Positions 35,810-46,800 of a DNA stretch of 64,000 nucleotides are shown piece after piece. The notes under the pieces are model-generated. The model did no database searches. It was not told the origin of the DNA and was given only the letters and a program-made list of their open reading frames with translations. The stretch spans positions 2,604,001 through 2,668,000 of the forward strand of contig NZ_CP081864.1 in assembly GCF_019797845.1 (NCBI RefSeq), in the 5' to 3' direction. Each line of letters begins with the position of its first letter. Positions within the stretch are counted from its first letter, which is position 1. The translations under genes and the position numbers were made by a program. The DNA is from Symbiopectobacterium purcellii. GTDB lineage: Bacteria > Pseudomonadota > Gammaproteobacteria > Enterobacterales > Enterobacteriaceae.

Positions 35810-37570
35810 ATGTCGCAGAATAGTTCGTTGCAGGTACTCAAACCCTTTCTCCTGCTGTATCGTCGCCACATTTGGCGGCTGAGCATCGGCGTAGTGCTCG
35901 CCATTATCACATTATTGGCAAGTATTGGGCTGCTGACACTCTCCGGCTGGTTTCTGGCGGGAGCGTCACTGGCGGGCCTTGCCGGTTTGATGACGTTTAA
36001 TTATATGTTGCCTGCGGCGGGCGTGCGCGGTGCGGCGATCCTGCGTACTGCCGGGCGTTATGCCGAGCGTCTGGTGAGCCATGACGCCACCTTCCGCGTG
36101 TTGCAACATCTGCGCGTGTTTACCTTTTCGCGCACGCTTCCACTTTCACCGGGGGGGCTCGCCCGGTTTCGTCAGGCCGACCTGCTCAACCGTCTGGTTG
36201 CCGATGTTGACACGCTCGACCACCTTTATTTGCGCGTGATATCGCCGTTGGTCAGCGCGCTAGTGGTGATATTGGTAGTCACTTACGGACTGAGCTGGCT
36301 GGACAGCTCATTGGCATTGACCCTCGGCAGCATTATGTTGCTGCTCTTAGCCCTACTCCCGCCGGTGTTCTATCGTGCGGGTAAACCGATTGGCACCCAT
36401 CTTACGCTGCTGCGCTCGCGTTATCGCACGCAGTTGACCACCTGGCTGCAAGGGCAGGCCGAATTAACCCTGTTTGGCGCACAGACAGCCTGTCGCCACC
36501 AGCTCGCCGACACGGAACAGGCCTGGCTGACGCAACAGCAGCGACAGGCGCGCCTGTCGGGCCTGTCGCAGGCACTGATGCTGCTCTGCACCGGTTTTAC
36601 CGTGACCGCCATTCTCTGGCTGGCAGCCGCCGGGATTGGCGGTGATACGCAACCGGGGGCGTTGATTGCCCTGTTTGTATTCGCCGCACTGGCAGCGTTC
36701 GAGGCGTTAGGTCCGGTTGCTGGCGCGTTTCAACACATGGGCCAGGTGATCGCATCAGCCACGCGCGTTGACCAGATTCTGCGTCAGCAGCCTGCGGTGG
36801 TATTCACAACGGTCACGCCATCTTCAGCCGTAACCCCAACGGCAACGCTGTCATTGCAGCAGGTCAGTTTCACCTATCCCGGCCAACCTCTGCCGGTATT
36901 GCAGGACATTACGCTGAATATCGCGCCAGGCGAACACATTGCACTGCTGGGGCGTACCGGATGTGGCAAATCTACGCTATTGCAATTACTGACTCGCGCC
37001 TGGGACAGCGATGCAGGCGGCATTACCCTGAACGGCCTGCCACTCACACAGTGGAGTGAACCGGCGCTGCGCGGCATGATGAGCGTGGTGCCACAGCGGA
37101 TACATATTTTTAGCGCTACACTGCGCGACAATCTGCTACTGGCTGCACCGCAGGCCAGCGATGCTCAACTGAGCCAACAACTGGAACAGGTAGGATTAGG
37201 CAATCTGCTGGACACGCCAGAGGGCCTCAATGCCTGGATCGGTGAAGGCGGACGCCAACTCTCTGGCGGGGAACAGCGCCGCCTGGGACTGGCTCGCGCC
37301 TTACTCCACCCTGCCCCCTTGGTATTGCTGGATGAACCGACTGAAGGGCTGGATGCCGATACCGAGCAGAAAATTCTGCATCTACTGCGTGAACACACCC
37401 ACGGTAAAACGGTTATCATAATTACCCATCGCTTGCACGATCTGGCGTCTCTGGATCGTATTTGCGTACTGGATAATGGCCGCCTGGTTGAGCAGGGTCG
37501 CCACGTCGATCTGCTGGCAGCACGCGGCCGCTATTGGCAGTTCCATCAACACGCCACCCGGCAGGCATGA
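35810..37570 (+). CDS. cydC: ABC exporter of cysteine/glutathione, CydC half
   Basis: Partner of CydD in the thiol exporter. From ATG at 35810 it has 586 residues: an N-terminal membrane domain with [15 protein letters not shown] and an [18 protein letters not shown] coupling segment, then an ATPase domain with Walker [10 protein letters not shown], signature LSGGEQRR and Walker [11 protein letters not shown]. The open frame extends 25 codons into cydD but [14 protein letters not shown] matches the family start. The gene abuts cydD and its stop overlaps the aat start, so the three genes form one transcription unit. Confidence 0.96.
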   Translation: MSQNSSLQVLKPFLLLYRRHIWRLSIGVVLAIITLLASIGLLTLSGWFLAGASLAGLAGLMTFNYMLPAAGVRGAAILRTAGRYAERLVSHDATFRVLQHLRVFTFSRTLPLSPGGLARFRQADLLNRLVADVDTLDHLYLRVISPLVSALVVILVVTYGLSWLDSSLALTLGSIMLLLLALLPPVFYRAGKPIGTHLTLLRSRYRTQLTTWLQGQAELTLFGAQTACRHQLADTEQAWLTQQQRQARLSGLSQALMLLCTGFTVTAILWLAAAGIGGDTQPGALIALFVFAALAAFEALGPVAGAFQHMGQVIASATRVDQILRQQPAVVFTTVTPSSAVTPTATLSLQQVSFTYPGQPLPVLQDITLNIAPGEHIALLGRTGCGKSTLLQLLTRAWDSDAGGITLNGLPLTQWSEPALRGMMSVVPQRIHIFSATLRDNLLLAAPQASDAQLSQQLEQVGLGNLLDTPEGLNAWIGEGGRQLSGGEQRRLGLARALLHPAPLVLLDEPTEGLDADTEQKILHLLREHTHGKTVIIITHRLHDLASLDRICVLDNGRLVEQGRHVDLLAARGRYWQFHQHATRQA

Positions 37571-38283
37571 TGCAGCTATTTCAACTGTCCCCCAATACCA
37601 CGTTTTTTCCTCCGGTGGAAAAAGCGTTGGCCGACCCCAACGGCTTATTGGCCTTTGGCGGAGACCTTTCACCTGACCGATTGCTGGCGGCGTATCGAGG
37701 CGGTATTTTTCCCTGGTACTCGCCCGGCGATCCCATTCTGTGGTGGTCTCCCGATCCACGCGCTGTATTGCAGCCTGAAGCGCTCCATATCAGCCGTAGC
37801 CTGCACAAGTTCATGCGCAAACAGCCTTTTCACATCACGCTTAACTGTGCGTTCGCTGCGGTGACACAGGCCTGTGCACATACGCGTCAGGAAGGAACCT
37901 GGATCAGCCCAGAGATGATTACCGCTTATTGCGCACTGCATGAGCAAGGGCATGCGCACTCCATCGAAGTCTGGCATAACGATGAACTGGTGGGTGGACT
38001 GTACGGTATTGCGCAAGGAAAGCTATTTTGCGGCGAATCGATGTTCAGCACCCGCGATAATGCCTCTAAATGCGCGCTGGTTGCCCTCATCACGCATTTT
38101 GTGCGCTGCGGTGGGCAGATGCTCGACTGTCAGGTGCTAAACGCTCACACGGCGTCTCTCGGTGCCACAGAGGTATCGCGTGCGGCGTATCTGACAACAC
38201 TACGTGCCCTGCAGGACGCCCCTGTCGCGGCGTTCTGTTGGCAGCCACAAGTACTACCACTGTCCCCAATGAGGGAAAGATAA
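37567..38283 (+). CDS. aat: Leucyl/phenylalanyl-tRNA-protein transferase
   Basis: Aat adds Leu or Phe to proteins with N-terminal Lys or Arg, marking them for ClpS-ClpAP. From the ATG at 37567 it has 238 residues; a second ATG follows directly. Family motifs are [23 protein letters not shown], the [24 protein letters not shown] core, [25 protein letters not shown] and [14 protein letters not shown]. The start overlaps the cydC stop. ClpA and ClpS, which degrade its products, are encoded within 4 kb, so most of the N-degron pathway is local. Confidence 0.96.
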   Translation: MMQLFQLSPNTTFFPPVEKALADPNGLLAFGGDLSPDRLLAAYRGGIFPWYSPGDPILWWSPDPRAVLQPEALHISRSLHKFMRKQPFHITLNCAFAAVTQACAHTRQEGTWISPEMITAYCALHEQGHAHSIEVWHNDELVGGLYGIAQGKLFCGESMFSTRDNASKCALVALITHFVRCGGQMLDCQVLNAHTASLGATEVSRAAYLTTLRALQDAPVAAFCWQPQVLPLSPMRER

Positions 38284-38393
38284 GCGTGCTCATACGCCCT
38301 GCTTATCCGAAAGTTGCTGCTGAGATCATCAACGCTCCTTTACTTAAGGCCGGTTTTTCGGCATTATCGTGCCCGTTAAAAAAGTTAAGGTAG

Positions 38394-38630
<237 letters not shown>

Positions 38631-38683
38631 TCGGTTCACCTGTCGCTAGCGCTGCGACACCTGAGGATGTACCCGCCTTATGT

Positions 38684-38712
38684 GCCCTTCCCTGTTCAGG
38701 TAAGGGCTTTTG
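38684..38712 (+). terminator. Terminator after infA
   Basis: GCCCTT (38684-38689) pairs with AAGGGC (38702-38707), followed by TTTTGCTTTTT. Confidence 0.65.
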
Positions 38713-38758
38713 CTTTTTGGTACGGATTGCGCGTGGTCATACTCACCATAACCAAGCC

Positions 38759-38792
38759 AAAAAAAAGCAGTGCTTTCGCACTGCTTTTTTTT
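38759..38792. terminator. Bidirectional terminator between infA and clpA
   Basis: GCAGTG (38767-38772) pairs with CACTGC (38779-38784) around a 6-base loop, flanked by eight A on the left and eight T on the right. It can stop transcription from both convergent genes. Confidence 0.9.
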
Positions 38793-38809
38793 ATCGCTCA
38801 GTGACACAC

Positions 38810-41086
38810 TCAGTGCACCGTACCTTCCGTTTTTAGCTTTTGCGCACTGTGGAAGCTGTAGGTCAACGTCTTGGTCGCGCTATCCAGTTCAACCTTAACC
38901 GAGCCGCCATTCACCAACGATCCAAACAACAGTTCGTTTGCCAGCGGTTTTTTGAGGTTTTCCTGTATCACACGCACCATTGGCCGCGCGCCCATCGCTT
39001 TGTCATAGCCTTTATCCGCCAGCCAGTTGCGGGCATCTTCGCTGACTTCCAGCGACACGCCTTTGGCGTCCAACTGCGCTTGCAGTTCCACGACGAACTT
39101 ATCCACCACCTGCTGAATAATCTGCGCTGACAGATGGTTAAACCAGATGATGCCGTCGAGGCGGTTGCGGAATTCCGGCGTGAAGATCTTTTTAATCTCT
39201 TCCATCGCATCGCTGCTGTTGTCCTGTTGAATCAGGCCAATCGATTTGCGCTGGGTCTCTTGCACGCCTGCATTGGTGGTCATGACGACAATCACGTTGC
39301 GGAAATCCGCCTTGCGACCGTTATTGTCGGTCAGCGTACCATTATCCATCACCTGCAACAGCAGGTTGAAGACATCCGGGTGCGCTTTTTCAATTTCATC
39401 GAGCAGCAGCACCGAATGCGGATGCTTGATCACCGCATCCGTCAACAATCCGCCCTGGTCGAAACCCACGTAGCCCGGAGGTGCACCGATCAGGCGGCTT
39501 ACGGTGTGGCGCTCCATGTATTCCGACATATCAAAGCGCAGAAGTTCAATGTCCATCGCCTTGGCCAGTTGCACGGTGACTTCAGTTTTCCCAACCCCGG
39601 TCGGCCCGGCAAACAGGAAAGAGCCGACAGGTTTGCGCTCACTGCCCAAACCGGCGCGGCTCATCTTGATAGCCTCACTCAGCGCTTCGATGGCTTTATC
39701 CTGACCGAACACCAACATTTTCAGGCGATCGCTCAGGTTTTTCAGCACATCGCGATCGCTGGCTGACACGGTTTTCTCTGGGATACGGGCGATACGCGCT
39801 ACCACCGATTCAATATCTGAAACGTTGACCGTTTTTTTGCGTTTACTGGCAGGCATCAGGCGACTACGCGCGCCCGCTTCATCGATCACATCGATAGCTT
39901 TGTCCGGCAGATGGCGATCGTTGATGTATTTAACCGACAGTTCAACGGCGGCGCGCACTGCTTTGGCCGTGTAACGCACGTCATGGTGAGCTTCATATTT
40001 CGGCTTGAGCCCATTAATGATTTGTACGGTCTCTTCGACGCTTGGCTCGGTAATATCAATTTTCTGGAAACGACGCGCCAGCGCACGGTCTTTTTCAAAA
40101 ATAGTGCTGAATTCCTGATACGTGGTAGAGCCGATAACCCGAATCTTGCCGCTGGAGAGCAGCGGTTTAATCAGATTGGCCGCATCGACCTGTCCACCGG
40201 AAGCCGCGCCCGCACCAATGATGGTATGGATTTCATCAATAAACAGGATGCTGCTCTGATCCTGTTCCAACTGTTTGAGCAGCGCTTTGAAACGTTTTTC
40301 AAAATCACCGCGATATTTGGTGCCCGCCAGCAACGAACCGATATCCAGGGAATAGAGCGTGCAACCGGCCATCACTTCCGGTACGTCACCTTGGACGATG
40401 CGCCAGGCCAAACCTTCCGCAATGGCCGTTTTCCCTACGCCAGATTCACCGACCAGCAGAGGATTGTTTTTGCGCCGCCGGCACAGCACCTGAATGGTGC
40501 GCTCCAGCTCTTTTTCACGGCCAATCAACGGGTCAATACCGCCAACGCGCGCCAATTGATTGAGGTTAGTGGTGAAGTTTTCTATGCGATCCTCCCCACC
40601 TACCGGCTCTTCATTGACAGGGTTTTCCGAGCTTGGTGCCTGGCCCGGTTCTTCTTTACGGGTGCCGTGGGAAATGAAGTTCACCACATCGAGCCGGCTC
40701 ACATCATGCTTACGCAGCAGGTAAGCCGCCTGCGATTCCTGCTCGCTGAAGATCGCCACCAGCACGTTGGCACCAGAGACTTCACTGCGACCAGAGGACT
40801 GAACGTGGAACACGGCTCGTTGCAATACGCGCTGAAAACTCAACGTCGGTTGCGTTTCACGTTCTTCATTATTTTGCGGTAACGTCGCGGTGGTCTGTTC
40901 GATGAACGTTTCCAGCTCCTGGCGCAGTGCAGCCAAATCCACCGAGCATGCTTCCAACGCTTCGCGCGCCGCTGGGTTGCTGAGCAACGCCAGTAGCAAA
41001 TGCTCCACGGTCATAAACTCGTGGCGGCGCTCACGCGCTCTGGCGAAAGCCATGTTGAGACTGAGTTCCAGTTCTTGATTAAGCAT
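38810..41086 (-). CDS. clpA: ATP-dependent Clp protease ATP-binding subunit ClpA
   Basis: ClpA is the hexameric AAA+ unfoldase that feeds substrates to ClpP. The 758-residue protein has the N-terminal double Clp-N repeat (residues 1 to about 145) that docks ClpS, a first AAA module with Walker A GESGVGKT and Walker [10 protein letters not shown], and a second with GPTGVGKT and [13 protein letters not shown]. The pore loop of the second module lies near [20 protein letters not shown]. Its length equals E. coli ClpA. It begins 30 bases after clpS and is cotranscribed with it. Confidence 0.97.
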   Translation of the reverse strand: MLNQELELSLNMAFARARERRHEFMTVEHLLLALLSNPAAREALEACSVDLAALRQELETFIEQTTATLPQNNEERETQPTLSFQRVLQRAVFHVQSSGRSEVSGANVLVAIFSEQESQAAYLLRKHDVSRLDVVNFISHGTRKEEPGQAPSSENPVNEEPVGGEDRIENFTTNLNQLARVGGIDPLIGREKELERTIQVLCRRRKNNPLLVGESGVGKTAIAEGLAWRIVQGDVPEVMAGCTLYSLDIGSLLAGTKYRGDFEKRFKALLKQLEQDQSSILFIDEIHTIIGAGAASGGQVDAANLIKPLLSSGKIRVIGSTTYQEFSTIFEKDRALARRFQKIDITEPSVEETVQIINGLKPKYEAHHDVRYTAKAVRAAVELSVKYINDRHLPDKAIDVIDEAGARSRLMPASKRKKTVNVSDIESVVARIARIPEKTVSASDRDVLKNLSDRLKMLVFGQDKAIEALSEAIKMSRAGLGSERKPVGSFLFAGPTGVGKTEVTVQLAKAMDIELLRFDMSEYMERHTVSRLIGAPPGYVGFDQGGLLTDAVIKHPHSVLLLDEIEKAHPDVFNLLLQVMDNGTLTDNNGRKADFRNVIVVMTTNAGVQETQRKSIGLIQQDNSSDAMEEIKKIFTPEFRNRLDGIIWFNHLSAQIIQQVVDKFVVELQAQLDAKGVSLEVSEDARNWLADKGYDKAMGARPMVRVIQENLKKPLANELLFGSLVNGGSVKVELDSATKTLTYSFHSAQKLKTEGTVH

Positions 41087-41116
41087 AGGCGCCTCCCCAC
41101 AATAAATTACCTGATA

Positions 41117-41434
41117 TCAGGCCCTTTCCAGCGTACAGAGCAACGGGTGCTCATTTTCCCTTGCATAGCGATTCACTTGCACCGTCTTGGTTTCAGCCAC
41201 ATCGGCACTGAAAACACCACAGACAGCCTTCCCTTCATAGTGAACCGTCAGCATAAGTTGCGTTGCGCGTTCAATATCATAAGAAAAGAACTTTTGCAGA
41301 ACGTCAATAACAAATTCCATCGGGGTGTAATCATCATTGTTTAAAATCACGTTATACATCGATGGCGGTTGCAGTTTTTGCTGCTGTTTTTCCAGCAGAA
41401 CGCTGTCAGAATGCGTCCAGGGACGACTCTCCAT
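41117..41434 (-). CDS. clpS: ClpA adaptor protein ClpS
   Basis: ClpS recognises N-terminal Leu, Phe, Tyr and Trp and delivers N-degron proteins to ClpAP. I choose the ATG at 41434 (105 residues) because GGAGATACGT lies directly before it and the length matches E. coli ClpS (106). The frame is open 25 codons further upstream without conservation. The binding-pocket residues are in [19 protein letters not shown] and the [11 protein letters not shown] segment; the C-terminal [14 protein letters not shown] is invariant. It lies immediately upstream of clpA and works with the Aat product encoded nearby. Confidence 0.97.
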   Translation of the reverse strand: MESRPWTHSDSVLLEKQQQKLQPPSMYNVILNNDDYTPMEFVIDVLQKFFSYDIERATQLMLTVHYEGKAVCGVFSADVAETKTVQVNRYARENEHPLLCTLERA

Positions 41435-41864
41435 ACGTATCTCCGACGTTGCATCAACGTGAGTAGCCTGCCCCCACATATTTTCAATCCCCACACTGCG
41501 GTTACTCATTATTCATCCATCTTCATTAATGCGATACCAGACTGAGAGTCCCACATCAGTCATTTACTCTATTTTATCACCTGCACGCGCGCTGTGTTGC
41601 CAAGAAGCAAGAAATCGTCCGCGGATATCATCGGTAACAGCACACGTATTGAAGCAACAACCCTGCATGAAAATCATCAATTGCGTTACCTGCATCAAAC
41701 TTTGACAAACTGCTCTGCGCTGCCCCTGTGGGATGGCTTGACGCTCTTTTCGATTTCACTAGAGTGTACAGGTGAATTGACCGGGTTCTAATCAATTCGC
41801 ATTCATATCGACCAAATAACCTAACCTCTCGTTTCGATAATACTCTTGCGAAGGACGTAAATGC
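41435..41864. other. Divergent clpS/cspD intergenic region
   Basis: About 430 bases with no convincing gene. Open frames here are unconserved. The cspD half ends in GAAGGACGTAA, a good ribosome site. CspD in E. coli is induced on entry to stationary phase, so promoters are expected here, but I cannot place them confidently. Confidence 0.5.
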
Positions 41865-42086
41865 ATGGAGACAGGTACTGTTAAATGGTTCAATAATGCC
41901 AAAGGCTTTGGATTTATCTGTCCCGAAGGTGGAGGCGAGGATATCTTTGCCCACTACTCGACGATTCAAATGGACGGTTATCGCACGCTGAAGGCAGGCC
42001 AGTCGGTCAGATTTGATGTTCATAAAGGGCCTAAAGGAAATCATGCCAGTTTGATCGTTCCGCTGGTCGTCGAGGCTGTCGCCTAG
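41865..42086 (+). CDS. cspD: Cold-shock-like DNA replication inhibitor CspD
   Basis: CspD is a stationary-phase, single-strand nucleic acid-binding paralogue of CspA that inhibits replication. The 73-residue protein has both RNP motifs: GTVKWFNNAKGFGFI and DIFAHYSTIQMDGYRTL. The C-terminus GNHASLIVPLVVEAVA and overall length fit CspD and not CspA. Its divergent position from clpS is conserved in enterobacteria. An insertion sequence lies 52 bases after the stop and does not break the gene. Confidence 0.95.
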   Translation: METGTVKWFNNAKGFGFICPEGGGEDIFAHYSTIQMDGYRTLKAGQSVRFDVHKGPKGNHASLIVPLVVEAVA

Positions 42087-42152
42087 CGGTGGCCTGAAAA
42101 ACATTCCTCATTATCCACAAAAGAAAATGCTGGTTTTAGGGGCTGTTGACAA

Positions 42153-42539
42153 TTAACACAGCCAGACGAATGCAGCAGCGAGCGCAACGAATGATGCGAA
42201 GCGTTTTGAGAGTTTGTCGAAGCGTGTAGCTACGCGTCGAAATTGCTTGATACGGCAAAAGAAACGTTCGATCAAATTGCGTGAAGCGTAAAGATGTTTG
42301 TCCAGTGGGCGTTGCTCACGGCGATTCTCTTTGCTGGGGATGACAGCCTGAATGCCTACCGACTCCAGATATTGTAGAATCACATTCGTATCGTAGGCTT
42401 TGTCTGCAGCCAAGCTTGAAGGTTTCAATTCACCAAGTAAAGGCAATGCTTCTCTGGTGTCGCTCTTTTGACCACCAGTCAAACTAAAACGGGCAAGCAT
42501 GCCCAGCCCATCAACCAGAGCGTGAATCTTGGTTGTCAA
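42153..42539 (-). CDS. IS5-family transposase, second frame (DDE C-terminal part)
   Basis: This frame holds the second part of the DDE transposase. Its in-phase 5' extension reads KNGDQSIGRSRGGL into TTKIHALVDGLG, the usual continuation of IS5-type transposases. The second catalytic Asp is in SSLAADKAYD and the Glu in ASRNLIERFFCRIKQFRR. It is not translated alone; it is joined to the upstream frame by a -1 shift at a run of seven A residues (minus strand, near 42571-42577). Only the fused product of about 250 residues would transpose. Confidence 0.82.
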   Translation of the reverse strand: MTTKIHALVDGLGMLARFSLTGGQKSDTREALPLLGELKPSSLAADKAYDTNVILQYLESVGIQAVIPSKENRREQRPLDKHLYASRNLIERFFCRIKQFRRVATRFDKLSKRFASFVALAAAFVWLC

Positions 42540-42904
42540 TCCCCCGCGAGAACGACCAATCGACTGGTCACCGTTTTTTTGGGAGCGCCCGCTGCATGCT
42601 GATGAACCCGTACGATAGTGCTGTCGATGAAGATTTCCTCGAAATCGGCATCGCCCGCAAGTTCAGCAAAAACGGAATGCCATATTTCTGCCCGTGACCA
42701 TCTGGCAAAGCGTTTGTACACACAGTTCCAGAGTCCGAAATCGGGTGGTAAATCTCTCCATGGGCTTCCAGTTCGGGCGATCCATAAAACCGCTTCGACA
42801 AAAAGCCGATTATCTGCTGCTGTTCGTCCCGGATCCGAATCCTTTCCCGGCAAAAACGGGCTAATCCGTTCGTATTGGTCATCACTGAGCATCAATCTTG
42901 GCAT
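42536..42904 (-). CDS. IS5-family transposase, first frame (N-terminal part)
   Basis: A 122-residue open frame with MPRLMLSDDQYERISPFLPG, the DNA-binding N-terminal domain of IS5-type transposases. The first catalytic Asp is in EEIFIDSTIVRVHQHAAG. After GAPKK the frame leaves the family sequence and stops. Reading AAA AAA and slipping back one base restores the consensus NGDQSIGRSRGG, so this is a programmed frameshift arrangement and not a broken gene. The two frames overlap by four bases at their listed ends. Confidence 0.82.
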   Translation of the reverse strand: MPRLMLSDDQYERISPFLPGKDSDPGRTAADNRLFVEAVLWIARTGSPWRDLPPDFGLWNCVYKRFARWSRAEIWHSVFAELAGDADFEEIFIDSTIVRVHQHAAGAPKKTVTSRLVVLAGD

Positions 42905-43007
42905 TCTGCTTTTCCAAAAAAGACAGAATGTAAACAGATTCTTTTACAAAAAAACAGGTTCTTGGCGATGATTGTCAACAGGCCCTAACTACCTACCCGA
43001 AACCGCT

Positions 43008-43219
43008 ATGAGCACTGCAACCCGAACCAAACGTCGTTACACCATGGAATACGCCCCTCAGAACGGCGAGCCAACCCGCCGCCCGCCATCAACCTTAAAG
43101 GTCACTGGCTGGCTGAACTGGGATTTTTAACCGGCAAGGCGGTGACTGTGACCATGGAACAGGGAACAGGGAACAGGGAACAGGGAAGACTGGTGATTGA
43201 GACTGAGGTTAAGGCTTGA
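43008..43219 (+). pseudogene. SymE-like type I toxin gene, frameshifted
   Basis: The frame from ATG at 43008 reads MSTATRTKRRYTMEYAPQNGEPT. A one-base deletion near 43074 then puts the rest out of frame. In the +2 frame the sequence continues PPAINLKGHWLAELGFLTGKAVTVTMEQG to a stop at 43217-43219, the typical SymE-family C-terminal part (MazE/AbrB-like fold). Restoring one base, probably an A after CCA, would fuse the two halves. An IS element sits 22 bases upstream, separating the gene from its promoter. SymE-like genes often neighbour rhs loci in plant-associated enterobacteria. Confidence 0.8.
43157..43184 (+). repeat. Four tandem copies of a 7-bp unit inside the SymE-like gene
   Basis: GAACAGG occurs four times without interruption (43157-43184). 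The family sequence needs only one copy (MEQGRLVIE). The three extra copies add 21 bases, which is seven codons, so the expansion by itself keeps the frame. It looks like polymerase slippage. Confidence 0.85.
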
Positions 43220-43353
43220 GGGATGAAGAGGCCGGAAGGATCATTAGATCGCTTCTGGCTTTTTCTATCAGGACAATCAATAAATAAATAAATTTCCTTT
43301 AGGCCATTCACCATCCCAGCCGCAGGGTATATGCCCTGATTCATAAACAATTA

Positions 43354-43749
43354 TCAATGAATCAAAAAAAATGGCTTTTTGAGTTTATCTTTATATACAT
43401 CTTCCATTAAATAGTTCACCAGATCCCACTTGACGTTATTTAGTATAACACCACTCGATATTAAATCCGATGAAATAGATGGAATAACCTCCCCATCTAA
43501 TATTTTTTTTGCTTCTTTTACCAAAGGATTCCAATTGTGATATAAATCCGAATAATTTCTAGCCAATAAGCCTGTAATTTCATTACCAGCTTCTAATGTG
43601 GAATTTTCCCATTTGACGCTATCAATATGTTCAAGAAAATCATTATCATTTTTAACTTGCCTGACAGAAGATAACAATATTGGTTTCCCTACATGAGAAA
43701 ACCATTGGATATTCATCAACCTATCGACTGCTAATCGCGATATATTCAT
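43354..43749 (-). CDS. Candidate immunity protein for the Rhs toxin
   Basis: A 131-residue protein with no family I recognise. I start it at ATG 43749 (MNISRLAVDRLMNIQWF) because AGGTGAAG precedes it; the frame is open 24 codons upstream. It is soluble, mixed helical in appearance, with no signal peptide. The gene is markedly AT-rich, like the toxin tail, and follows the rhs 3' end by about 70 bases on the same strand. That is the position and character of a cognate immunity gene. Function is inferred from position only. Confidence 0.7.
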   Translation of the reverse strand: MNISRLAVDRLMNIQWFSHVGKPILLSSVRQVKNDNDFLEHIDSVKWENSTLEAGNEITGLLARNYSDLYHNWNPLVKEAKKILDGEVIPSISSDLISSGVILNNVKWDLVNYLMEDVYKDKLKKPFFLIH

Positions 43750-43817
43750 GGCTTCACCTGATTTATTCTTCCTGGGATTCTCGGCACTTCCATACCACCT
43801 AACGCACCGTGTTCCAC

Positions 43818-46800
43818 TCAATTCTGAATACTATATCTTACCGCCTGATTCACCTGATTAGGCTGCAAACCTGCGGATTCCAAAGATCGTTTCAGGGCTT
43901 GAGTATACTGAGTATTGGTTGGTGCTTCTCTATAGAATTCTCCACCTTTCCTATATTGATCCCAAAACTTCTCCATCGACCGGTGAGCTTCGTAATGCTG
44001 TGAACCCGGTTCGGTAAACGCATTCCCTTCTAATTTTATTGCCGCGCCTTGATCTCGCGGAATAACATCCCTAAACGCGGCATCCTGATTTAAGTGGTGA
44101 GACTGTCCGGGGCTTGGATCATTTTTCAGCTGCCCATGAGGCCCCATCGCTGGGCCTTTTTTCTCCAACCCAAAGGGGTCACACCACATGAATGGATTGG
44201 TTACATATCCCTGCGGCCTCAACCCTCCCAACAGCCCTATCGGGTCCGGCGAGAGATACTGCCCACTATCCGCATCATAGTAACGATGCCGGTTGTAGTA
44301 AAGCCCTGTCTCCGCGTCGTACAACTGCCCCTGATAGCGCAGTTCGCAGTATACCTCTTCGTTCGACGCATCACCCAGATAACGCCGCAACACGATGGGC
44401 CGGCGCTCCTCACGATGATTGCCCCACAGCGCCTGTTCACCCCGCCAGTGAACCTCTCCCTCCTCGCTGCACAGCTCGCGCGCCGTACCCGTCAAATCCG
44501 TGACGATATAGTGCAGCCGGGTAACATCGCCTTTTTCTTCCACCTGTGCCAGTGGCCGGAAACTCCCCGGTTCATACACCCACTGCACTGCTCGCGCCGC
44601 TGTGCCATCCGCCAGATACTGCTGCTGCCCTACCAGCTGGTCGCCGTCCCAGCGGTAGGCTACCCGCGCTACCGCCTGCGCTGAGGAGGTTTGTCCCTCG
44701 CGCACCTTGCTGACCCGGCGGCCAAACGCATCATAACGATAACGCCAACGCGCCCCCTCCGGCAAACTGACTCGCACCAAACGGTCCTGCACATCCCATT
44801 CGTAGTGCGTTTCCTTTGGCCGAAAACCGGGGCGCGTTTCGCGTTTTAGCACCAGCCGGCCACAGTCGTCATAGCGATAGTGCGTATAACCGCGCTCAAT
44901 AACGCGACCGGCTGCATCATAACGCGCCAGTGACTGCACCACCGCATCTTTCTGCGTCAGCGCTTCGCCCATACCGGGCGCTATCTGAGCAATTTCGCAC
45001 AGGTTCTGTTCGCTGTCGTAACCGAACAGCCGGGCCTGACGACGGCGCCCTTCCTCCCGCCGCTCGGCCGTCACCTGCCCGGTGCCGTTTAACCGGAAGG
45101 CCTGTTCCCCCCAGTGACTGTCACTGATGCCTGTCAGCCTGTCGAGCACATCATACTGGTAGTGCCGCTCCAGCACGTCGTTGACCCGACCATCCGCCCC
45201 TTCCAACGCCTGGCGTTGCAACAGCCCGGTCGGGCTCCACTCTTGGCGCAGTGCAAAGCCGCTGCCGTTGCTGCGCCGCTGCTCTTCACCGGATGCGGTA
45301 TGACTGAACTGCAACGGCTGGTGTGTGCCAATGCCCAGCGCCGTCACGCGGCCTGATGCCCACGCCAGTTGTAATGGAGCCAGAATCCCTTCAACCCGTG
45401 CCCGCTGTCCGCTGGCATCATAGTCACTGGTGAGCACTTCGCCGTTAACCGTTTCGGCAATCACCTGCCCTGCCCGGTTATAGGCGTACTCCACTACCGC
45501 GTCCGGGTTGGCCGCTTTTATCAGGCGTCCCGCCAGATCGTAGTGCAGTTCGGTCACCGCTTCGGTGTCACCCGACGCGCGCCGCGTCACAATCTCGGTG
45601 ATGCGCCCTGCGGCATCATAGGCGTACAACATGTGGCTGCCATCCGGGGCCAGACGCTGCGCTAACCGGCCTGCCACATCATAGTGATAGCGATAGACCC
45701 GCCCATCATAATGACGCTCTTCATTCAGGCGGCCACAGTGGTCAAAACCGTAAGTCCACTCCCGGCCCAAACTGTTGGTGACACCGGCAAACTCCGCCTG
45801 CGCATTGTAGTGATAGCGCACCGTGGCACCCAGCGGGTCAGTCGCTTCCAGCAGGTTATCGAACGCACCATAACGGAATTGATAGCGTTGCCCCAGCGCG
45901 TCGGTCACCGCCGTCAGGTAACCTTCAACATCATAACCAAAGCGTGTTTCACTGCCGTCTTCGTACACTACTTTGGCGGGCGTATCGCGCGTGCCTTCAT
46001 ATTCCCAGCGCCGGATTTGTACGCCGGTTTCATGAGCAATGTGGCGCTCGGTCAGGCGATCAACGTCATCATAAAGAAAAGTCGCGGTGGGCGTGTTATC
46101 ACGCTCAATGCCGCTGAGCAACCCACGGCGGTTGTAGCGGTAGTGCTGGAGTACGCCATCCGGGCCGATCAATGCATCCAGTTGCCCGGTGGCGTTGTAG
46201 CGGTAGAACCACTCCCGCTGTTCCGGATCGTTGACTTCAACGATCTGCCCCAGCGCATTACGTTGATAACGCCATGTGTTACCCAGCGGATCGAAATAAG
46301 CCAGCAGTTGCCCTGCATCGTCATATTCGTAACGGTGAATCGCGCCATCCGGCAGTGTCACCGTGGTAGGTTGCCCCCATGCGTTACGCTCATAAACCGT
46401 ACGCTGGCCCAACGGATCGGTTTCCGCTATCAGTTGATTATCGACCCATTCAAAATGGATTTCGCCACCATCGGGCATGCATTTGATCAGGATATTGTTG
46501 CGGGCATCGCGCACATAGCGCGTTACGCCGCCAAAGCCGCTGTGGTAATAGCTGGTGAGATTGGCGTCATCGTACTCAAAGTGACCGGCCCAGTAGCCGT
46601 CGGAAGTGCGATCGCGTATCGCGCGTCCGCGGTCGTCATAGTCATGTTCTACCCAGGTGGTCCCTAAATCAGACCAGCGCAACAGCCAGCCTTGCGGGCT
46701 GTATTGGTAGTCAAAGTTGCGGCCCTCGCTGGCCCGCACACTGAGCAAGTGCCCCTGTTCGTCATAGGTATAGCGTGCTAACGTTTTTATCGGCTGGCGC

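Larger units (their letters stand above)
42139..42985 (-). mobile_element. IS5-family insertion sequence, 847 bp, complete
   Basis: Terminal inverted repeats are visible: GGGGCTGTTGACAAT at the left end (42139) and its near-perfect reverse complement ATTGTCAACAGGCCC ending at 42985. TA flanks both ends (42137-42138 and 42986-42987), consistent with a short TA-containing target duplication. It holds two overlapping transposase frames on the minus strand, typical of the IS427 group. Both ends are intact, so it may be mobile. It landed 22 bases upstream of the SymE-like gene start. Confidence 0.85.

Noticed and set aside
39911..40882. A 323-codon plus-strand frame opposite clpA
   Set aside because: Shadow of the highly conserved ClpA AAA module.
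41628..42104. A 158-codon minus-strand frame covering cspD
   Set aside because: It is antisense to cspD and the intergenic region with no family resemblance.
45684..46667. A 327-codon plus-strand frame opposite the rhs core
   Set aside because: It is the complement of YD repeats and has no own signals.
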